DNA of 64,000 bases from assembly GCA_017431785.1 (NCBI GenBank), contig JAFRKJ010000082.1, positions 1 to 64,000 on the forward strand, read 5' to 3'. This DNA comes from Bacillota bacterium. Lineage in GTDB: Bacteria; Bacillota; Clostridia; Peptostreptococcales; Anaerovoracaceae. The translations under genes were made by a program, and so were the position numbers. Under the pieces are notes generated by a model, which had not been told where the DNA came from, ran no database searches, and worked only from the letters and a program-made list of their open reading frames with translations. Every line of letters begins with the position of its first letter. Within the stretch, counting starts at the first letter, position 1. This document shows positions 34,301 through 43,300 of this stretch, piece after piece.

Positions 34301-37300
34301 TCGGGTGAAGGTAACGGAAGGCAAGTTGTTTGAAGGCGACAAGCTTGTTGCAAAGGCAACAGGAAGCGTCAGAAACTTTGCTGATACATCAGCCGGAAAC
34401 AACCCGATCCAGGATGGATATAAAGTGATGCGCGGCGATGAGGATGTCACAAATAACTATGTCATCACGCCGGTTGCCGGAACGCTTTCCATTGAGAAAC
34501 GGCCGGTCAGCATTACAGCTGAAAGTGAAGCTTTTGTTTATGACGGACTCCTCCATGAGAATGCAGGATATGAGGTAGAAGGACTGGCAGAAAATGACGT
34601 AATCAAAGCAGTCGTATCAGGATCAATCACCTTCCCGAGCCAGAGTCCGGTGACCAACAAGCTGCTGTCATGGGAGTTCATCAACGGAAATCCAGATAAC
34701 TATGTTGTAACGGCAGAGGATGGCGAATTGATCATGGATCGCGCCAGCATTGGAATCACGTTAACTGCCAGTGATAAGAGCTTCGTTTTTGATGGTCTGG
34801 CCCATGAGAACAATGAGGTCACCGTCACAGCAGGCGAGCTTCTGAGCGGCGATGTCCTGATCGCCAGCGCAACAGGCAGCATTACCAATGTTTCGGAGAA
34901 CAAGGAAGGAAACAACCCGATCGCCGATGGCTATAAGATCATGCATGAGGGAGAAGATGTTACTTCGAACTACCGGATCCTGACGAAGGCAGGAACGCTG
35001 ACCATGCAGCCGAAGGCTGTCACAATCAAGGCGCAGGATAAATCTTTCGCTTATGATGGCAAATCGAAGAGCTGGGATGGATATGATGTGGATGGACTGG
35101 CAGAAGGTGATGAAATTGAAGCCGTCACAAAAGGCTCCATCACATATCCGAAACAGTCTCCGGTTTCCAATGTCATTGATACATGGAAGTTTGTCCGCGG
35201 GGACAAAGACAATTATACAGTAACAACAGAAGAAGGCCTTCTCACAATGAGCAGGGCAGAAGCAGCGATCACCATCGAAGCAGCCAGCGAAGAGTGGACG
35301 TACGATGGCGGCGTACACACGAACAGCAAGGTTACGGTTACAGAAGGCAAACTGCTGGAAGGAGATAAACTCGTTGCCCATGCAGAAGGAAGCGTTTCAT
35401 CTGTAAATGATACAAAAGCAGGAAACAACCCGGTTGCCGAAGGATGGAAGATCGTCCACGATGGCGAAGATGTGACGGACAACTATGCAGTTACAGCAAA
35501 GGCGGGTACGTTGACCATCAAGGCCAAGACGGTAACCGTAACGGCAAATACGGAAGAATTCACCTATGATGGATACGCCCACAGCAATGCAGGATATGAG
35601 GTAGAGGGTCTCGTCGGTACAGATAATATCACGGCGAACGTCAAGGGCTCCATCACGTATCCGGGAGAAGGCATCGTTGTCAACAAGCTGGAATCCTGGG
35701 AGATGACAGCGGGAAATCCTGACAACTACACCGTTGCAAAAGCGGACGGCGAGCTGACCATGAAGGCTGCCGCACAGCCTTTGACGATCAAAGCGGCAGA
35801 CCATCAGTGGATCTACGATGGAGAGTCTCATGAAGACGCAACCGTATCCATCGAAGAAGGCAGACTGTTCCACGGAGATGAACTGATTGCCGATGCCGGC
35901 GGCAGTGTCACAAACGTGAAGGACAGCAGCGACGGAAACAATAAAGTGCTGGACGGATATAAGATCATGCACGGCAGCGTGGAGGTGACGGAGAATTATG
36001 ATATTACGACACAGACAGGCAGCCTGCGGATCGAACCAAGAGCAGTTACGGTAACTGCCAAGAGTAAGCACTTCGCATACGATGGTCAGAAACACAGCGA
36101 ATCAGGATACGATGTCGTTGGATTGGTCGGCACAGATGAGATCGATGCGAAAGTAACCGGAACGATCACGACGCCGGGACAGAGCCCTGTCGTCAATAAG
36201 CTGGCTTCATGGGAATTCTCAAAAGGAAGCAAAGACAATTACAAGGTGACCGCAGCGGATGGCGAGCTGACCATGGAGACCTCTGCCGTACCAATTACGA
36301 TACGCGCAGCAGATCAGACCTGGACCTACGACGGCAAGAACCACAGAAACTCTGAGGTTACGATTCTGACAGGTCAGCTCTTTGAGGGAGACAAACTCGT
36401 TGCAGAAGCATCCGGAAGCGTGAAAAATGTAACCGATTCTTATCGGGAGAACAATGTCGTCGCTGATGGATACAAAATCATGCGCGGCGAGGAAGATGTT
36501 TCCGCGAACTATGTCATCACAACCGTTTCTGGAACCTTGACCATCGAGCCAAAGGCAGTGACGCTGACGGCATCCAGCAGGGAATACACTTATGATGGCA
36601 AGACCCATACCAGTGAGAAATACACGGTGGACGGACTCGTAGAGGGAGATGAAATCGCCGCTGAGGTCAGCGGAACGATCACCTATCCGTCAGAAGGCAT
36701 CGTCCAGAACAAAGTGGACTCTTATCGCTTCACTTCCGGAAGTGAGGCTAACTACAGAATCGCTGTCATCAATGGCGAGCTGACGATGAAACATGCGCAG
36801 ATTCCATTGACGCTCACCGCAGCAAGCCAGTCCTGGACCTATGATGGCGAAGCACATTCAAACGATAATGTAACGATTTCAGAAGGAACGCTTCTGGAAG
36901 GTGACAGTCTGGTTGCACATGCACAGGGTCTCGTTACCAACGTTACAGATACAGCAGAAGGAAACAACGAGGTTTATTCCTACAGAATCCTGCACGGCAG
37001 TGAGGATGTAACCGACAGTTATAAGATCGAAACAGTTTCCGGAACACTCAAGATCCAGAAGAAGAAAGTAACCGTCAAAGCGCAGGATAAAGCCTTTGTA
37101 TATGACGGCGAAGAGAAGAGCTGGGGTGGATATGATGTGTACGGACTTGTTGGAAAGGATCGTATTACAGCAGAAACTTCCGGCACCATCAGTTATCCGG
37201 GAACACCAGTTGCGAATGTAATCTCAGACTGGAGCTTCGCAAAGGGAGATCCGGAGAACTATGAGGTCAGCACGGAAGACGGTGAGCTGACCATGACCAA

Positions 37301-40300
37301 TGGACAGGGAGAAATCACCATTACTGCAGCGAGTGAATCCTGGATCTATGATGGAACAGGCCACTCCAACCATGCTGTTACCCTTACAGCAGGAAAACTG
37401 TTCAAGGGAGATAAGCTGGTTGCAGAAGCGGAAGGAACCGTCACAAATGTGAAGGATACTGCCGCCGGAAACAATCAGGTCAAATCATATAAGATCATGC
37501 ACGGCGACAAAGACGTGACAGACAACTATGCGGTGACCGCAGTGGATGGCACGCTGACCATTGAACCTGCACCGGTACAGATCAAGGCCGCCAGTGAAGA
37601 GTTCACCTATGATGGAGAAGAACATAGCAACGCTGGTTTTGAGGTCAATGGACTGATCGGAACGGATGCGATCCAGGCAACCGTAGAAGGCAGCATCCTG
37701 TTGCCAAGCCAGTCACCGGTAACCAACGAAATCACTAATTACGAATTCACCAGCGGCAGGGCAGGCAACTACGAAGTCACACTGGCAGATGGAAGACTGA
37801 CCATGGTAAAAGCCGCGGCGAAGATCACAATCAAGTCCGCAGATCAGAAATGGGTCTTCGACGGACATCCACATAGTGCGGCCGGAGTGACCGTTGTAAG
37901 CGGAGCGCTTCTGTACGGCGATGTGCTGGATGCCGAAGCCACAGGATCAGTACGGAATGTGAGTGATACGGCCGCCGGAAACAATCCGATCGCAGCTGGC
38001 TGCAGAATCATGCACGGCAGTGAGGATGTGACAGAAAACTACGAGATTTCTTTCGAAGAAGGAACACTCACAATCGAACCTGCACCAGTCACTGTCACAG
38101 CAGGAAGCAGAAACTTCGTATATGACGGCATGGATCATACCTACCCGCATTATGACATCAGCGGCGTCGTCTCCGGAGATCTTCTGGAGGCCATCGTTCA
38201 AGGTACGATCACTTATGCGTCCCAGGGTAAAGTCGCTAACCGCATTGAGCGGTACGCGTTCACCTCAGGAGAAGAAGGAAACTATACCGTCCGGACCATT
38301 GACGGTGAACTGACGATGGATAAGGCTCAGGTCGCTATTACGCTGACCGCAGCGAGTGAAACCTGGACCTATGATGGCGAGGCGCATGGCAATAACACTG
38401 TCAAACTTACCTCTGGTAAACTGCTGGCAGGGGATGTATTATCCGCACACGCAGTCGGCAGTGTCACCTCCGCAGCAGAAAGTGCGAAAGGAAATAACAG
38501 AATTGCCGCCGGATACCAGATCACAAACGGCAGTGAAGATGTAACGGATAATTACATCATCCAGACAGAATCCGGCGATCTGACAATCGTGCCGGCGGAA
38601 GTAACGATCACCGCAGAGAGCGAGGCGTTCACCTATGACGGAACACGTCACAGCAATACGGGATATCAGGTCGAGGGTCTGATCGACAGTGATGAGATTA
38701 CAGCATCGACTTCCGGATCGATCATGTATCCTAGTGAGGGTTCCGTAGAAAATCGGATCGAATCCTATCAGTTCAACACAGGAGATCCGAATAACTATAC
38801 CGTAAAAACGGCGTCAGGTGTGTTGACGATGGCAAATGCACAGACACCGATTACGATCACAGCGGGCAGCGAAACCTGGACTTATGATGGGGCAACCCAT
38901 GAAAATGGACAGACTTCCGTTACAGCAGGAAGACTCTTCCCAGGTGATGAGCTCGTGGCAGAGACTTCAGGAAGCGTGACGAATGCAGGTGATTCCAACT
39001 ATGGAAACAACACGATTGCGTTGTACCGCATCATGCACGGCAGCGAAGACGTTACAGCAAGCTACGTTGTGAAGACCCAGCCGGGTACACTCAAAGTGGA
39101 ACCAAAGCCAGTCACCATCAAAGCGCAGGACAAAGCCTTTGCATATGATGGTACACCGAAGAGCTGGCCGCAGTACGATGTAACGGGACTGGTTGGAAGC
39201 GATGAAATCAAGGCAGTCATCAAGGGCTCCATTAGATATCCGAGCCTGAATGCGGCTGTTAACAAAGTAGACTCCTATGAGTTTGTCAACGGTGACGAAG
39301 ACAATTACACCGTACATACCGAAAACGGACGTCTGACCATGACAAATGCGGAGCGTGAGATCACGATCAGATCTGCATCACAGGAGTGGGCTTATGACGG
39401 CGAGGCTCATACGAATAACAGGGTGGAACTTGTTTCCGGAGCACTGTTTGAAGGAGACCGCATCGTTGTAAGCGCAGAGGGAACAGTTACCGATGTTGCC
39501 GATACGAGAGACGGCAACAATACAATCGGCGCTTGCAGGATCATGAACGGCGATGAGAACGTGACGGCGAACTACGCGATCACGAAGGAGGAAGGAACGC
39601 TTTCGATCCTGCCGAAGTCTGTTGTGGTAACTGCCGGAAGCAACAATTACACCTATGACGGCAGAGCGCATACAGAAGATGAATACGAAGTCACAGGATT
39701 GATCGACGGTCACGAAATCGAGGCTGTTGTGAGCGGTGCAATTACATATCCGAACCAGAGTCCGGTTGAGAACCGTCTGGAAAGCTACCAGTTCACCAGC
39801 GGAGATCCTGGGAACTATACCGTAACAACAGAAAACGGAACACTTACCATGGAACCGGCGGATGTGGCCATCACACTGACGGCGGCAAGCCAGGAGTGGA
39901 CATATGATGGTCAGACTCATGAAAACGACCGCGTTACCCTCACGGAAGGCAAACTGCTGGAGGGCGACAGAGTCGTTGCCAGGGCATCCGGAAGCGCGAC
40001 GAATGTGAAGGATTCCAACAAGGGCAACAATACTGTAGCAGAAGGCTATAAGATTATGCATGGTGACGAAGATGTTTCAGACAACTACGAGATCACTCTG
40101 CAGCCGGGAACACTTTCGATCAAGCCGAAGGCAGTCACGATCACAGCGAAGGATCATCAGTTCACTTACGATGGAAACAAACACAGTTTCGCAGAGTATG
40201 AAGTGGACGGACTGGTTGGCGGCGATAGCATCGACGCTGAGATTACAGGGTCGATCACGACACCTGGACAGAGCCCTGTGGTCAACAAGGTTGGAAAATG

Positions 40301-43300
40301 GGCGTTCATCAATGGAGAAGAGAGCAATTACAAGGTCAAGACAGTAGACGGCAAACTGACGATGGCAACATCGGCCAGACCGATTACGATCAAGGCAGCA
40401 GATCAGACGTGGACTTATGATGGGAAACCGCATGAGAACAACAGCGTCTCGATCACAGAAGGAGAACTCTTCCCGGGCGATACATTAGTTGCTGAAGCAG
40501 AAGGATCCGTAACCAACGCAGCCGACACAAAAGACGGCAACAATCAGATTGCGGAAGGTTACAAGATCATGCGCGGCGATGAGGATGTTTCAGAGAATTA
40601 CGTCATCACGCCGGTGGATGGAACCCTTACCATTGCACCTAAGAAGGTGACTGTGACTGCGAACAGCAAGACGTTCACCTATAATGGAAAATCCCACAGA
40701 GATTCCGGGTATGATGTTGATGGTCTGATGGAAGGCGATAGCATAGAAGCGACTGTCAGCGGTGTGATTACATATCCAACCCAGAGTCCGGTGGTCAACA
40801 AACTGGAAAGCTACCAGTTCACAACCGGTACGGCAAGCAACTATGCAGTGCAGACAGTGGACGGCAGTCTGACTATGGAAAAAGCCAGCGCACCGCTGAC
40901 CATTACCGCAGCCAGCCAGGAATGGGTCTATGACGCAGAAACTCATTCCAATGGAGAAGTTGCAATCACAGAAGGAACGCTCTTTGACGGCGATACACTC
41001 GTCGCAAAGGCTTCCGGAAAGGTGACCAATGTCAGCGATTCTGCGCCGGGCAACAATGTCATCAAGACTTACACGATCCTGCATGACGGAGTTGATGTAA
41101 CAGACAATTACGTTGTGGAGCTTGTGCCGGGACAGCTCAAAATCAACAAGCAGAAGGTTACCATCACAGCGCAGAGCAAAGCATTTGTATACGATGGAGA
41201 AGCAAAGAGCTGGCCAGAGTATGATGTTTACGGTCTGATCGGTGAGGATGAGATCACAGCACAGGTAGAAGGCGCGATCACATACCCGAAGGAGGGACCG
41301 GTTGCAAATAGAATCACAGCATGGGAATTCAAGTCAGGCGATGCCGGCAATTATCAGGTCAAAGCGGAAGACGGTCAGTTGACCATGAACCGTGGAGAAG
41401 CGGAAATTACCATTGAAGCGGCGTCACAGGAGTGGACCTATGATGGTCAGTCCCACGCAGTTGATGAGGTTACGATTACGGAAGGCAAACTGTTCAAGGG
41501 CGACAGACTGGTTGCCAGAGCTGAGGGCAGTGTGAAGGACGTCGGCGATACAGCTGCAGGAAACAATGTGATCGCATCTTATGCCATCATGAATGGCAAT
41601 GAGGACGTCACGGATAATTATGCAGTCACGCCGGTTGCCGGAACACTGACTATCAAGCCTGCCCCAGTCACAATCACTGCGGCAAGCGAAGCCTTCACTT
41701 ATGACGGCAGCGAACACAGAAACAGCGATTACCAGGTGGAAGGACTCATCGGAGATGACGCCATTGAGGCGACAATCGGTGGAATGATCCTGTTCCCATC
41801 CCAGTCACCGGTTAGGAATGAAGTATTGAGCTACACATTCACATCCGGAAAGGCGGAGAATTACGCCGTTGAAACCGTACGCGGTAAGCTGACGATGGAT
41901 CAGACCAAAGTATCAATCACCATCAAAGCGGCGGATGACACCGTAACATTTGACGGCAAGCAGCATAAAGCCAAGGGCGTTACCGTCACGGCTGGAAAGC
42001 TTTTGCAGGGAGATGCGCTGGTTGCTGAAGCAACAGGCGCAGTCACAAATGTGGCTGATACGAAGAAAGGCAACAATCCGGTTGCGGAAGGATTCCGGAT
42101 CATGCACGATAGCGAAGATGTCACAGGCAACTATGAGATCACTGCACAGAGCGGAACCCTGACAGTAGAACCTGCGGAAGTAACGATCACAGCAGGAAGC
42201 GAAGTCTTCGTATACGATGGACGGAAGCATACAAATGGTGAATATGAAGTAGCGGGTCTGGTAGAGGGTGATCAGATCAAGGCTGAGACCAAAGGAGAGA
42301 TCACCTTTGTATCACAGAAGTCCGTTGCCAATGTCATCGATTCATATGCATTCACTTCCGGTGACGAAGGTAATTACAAAGTCAAGACGGTCGATGGACA
42401 GCTTACCATGACGAGGGCAGACAGGCCTATCGGTATTACGGCTGCCAGCGAGACCTGGACTTATGACGGCAAATCACATGCAAATAAGGAAGTTACCGTG
42501 ACTACAGGAGAACTTCTGCACGGAGATGAGCTTGTAGCGGAAGGTACAGGTCGCGTGACTGATGTGTCCGATACAAAGATCGGCAACAACCAGATCGGAG
42601 AAGGATACCACATCGTTCACGGCGACGAAGATGTCACAGAGAACTACGTCATCACGACGAATGCAGGTAAGCTGACGATCGAGCCTGCGAAGGTGATCGT
42701 CAGAGCCAAGGATGCACAGTTCGAATACGACGGTGAAGCGCACAGCGAGCCGGGATACGATGTAGAAGGTTTGGTCAATGACGATGAAATCAAGGCAGTC
42801 GTTACTGGATCGATCACTTACCCGGACAAGGGTGCAGTAAAGAATGTTGTTGAGTCCTATGAATTCGTATCCGGTGATCCGAACAACTATGAGGTTACGA
42901 CGATCAACGGAACACTCACGATCAGCAAAGCGGAACGGGCAATCACCATCGCCGGAGCAAGTGAGGAATTCATTTTCGATGGCACGCAGCATTCCAATCC
43001 GGAAGTTACTGTTGTGGAAGGTGCACTGATCAAGGGAGACGAGCTCAGAGCAGAAGCTCTTGGAAGCGTCCGTGACGTAGAAGAAACGGTTCAGGGCAAC
43101 AACCCGGTTGCTGATGGATACCGCATCCTGAACATGGGCGAGGATGTGACGGACAATTACATCGTAACGACCCAGTCCGGTTCACTGGCAGTAAGTCCGA
43201 AGGATATGACGATCACAGCCAGAGACGAAACCTTTGATTACGATGGACTGTCTCACAGCGCGCCATACTATGATGTGGAAGGACTGGTCGAAGGTGATGC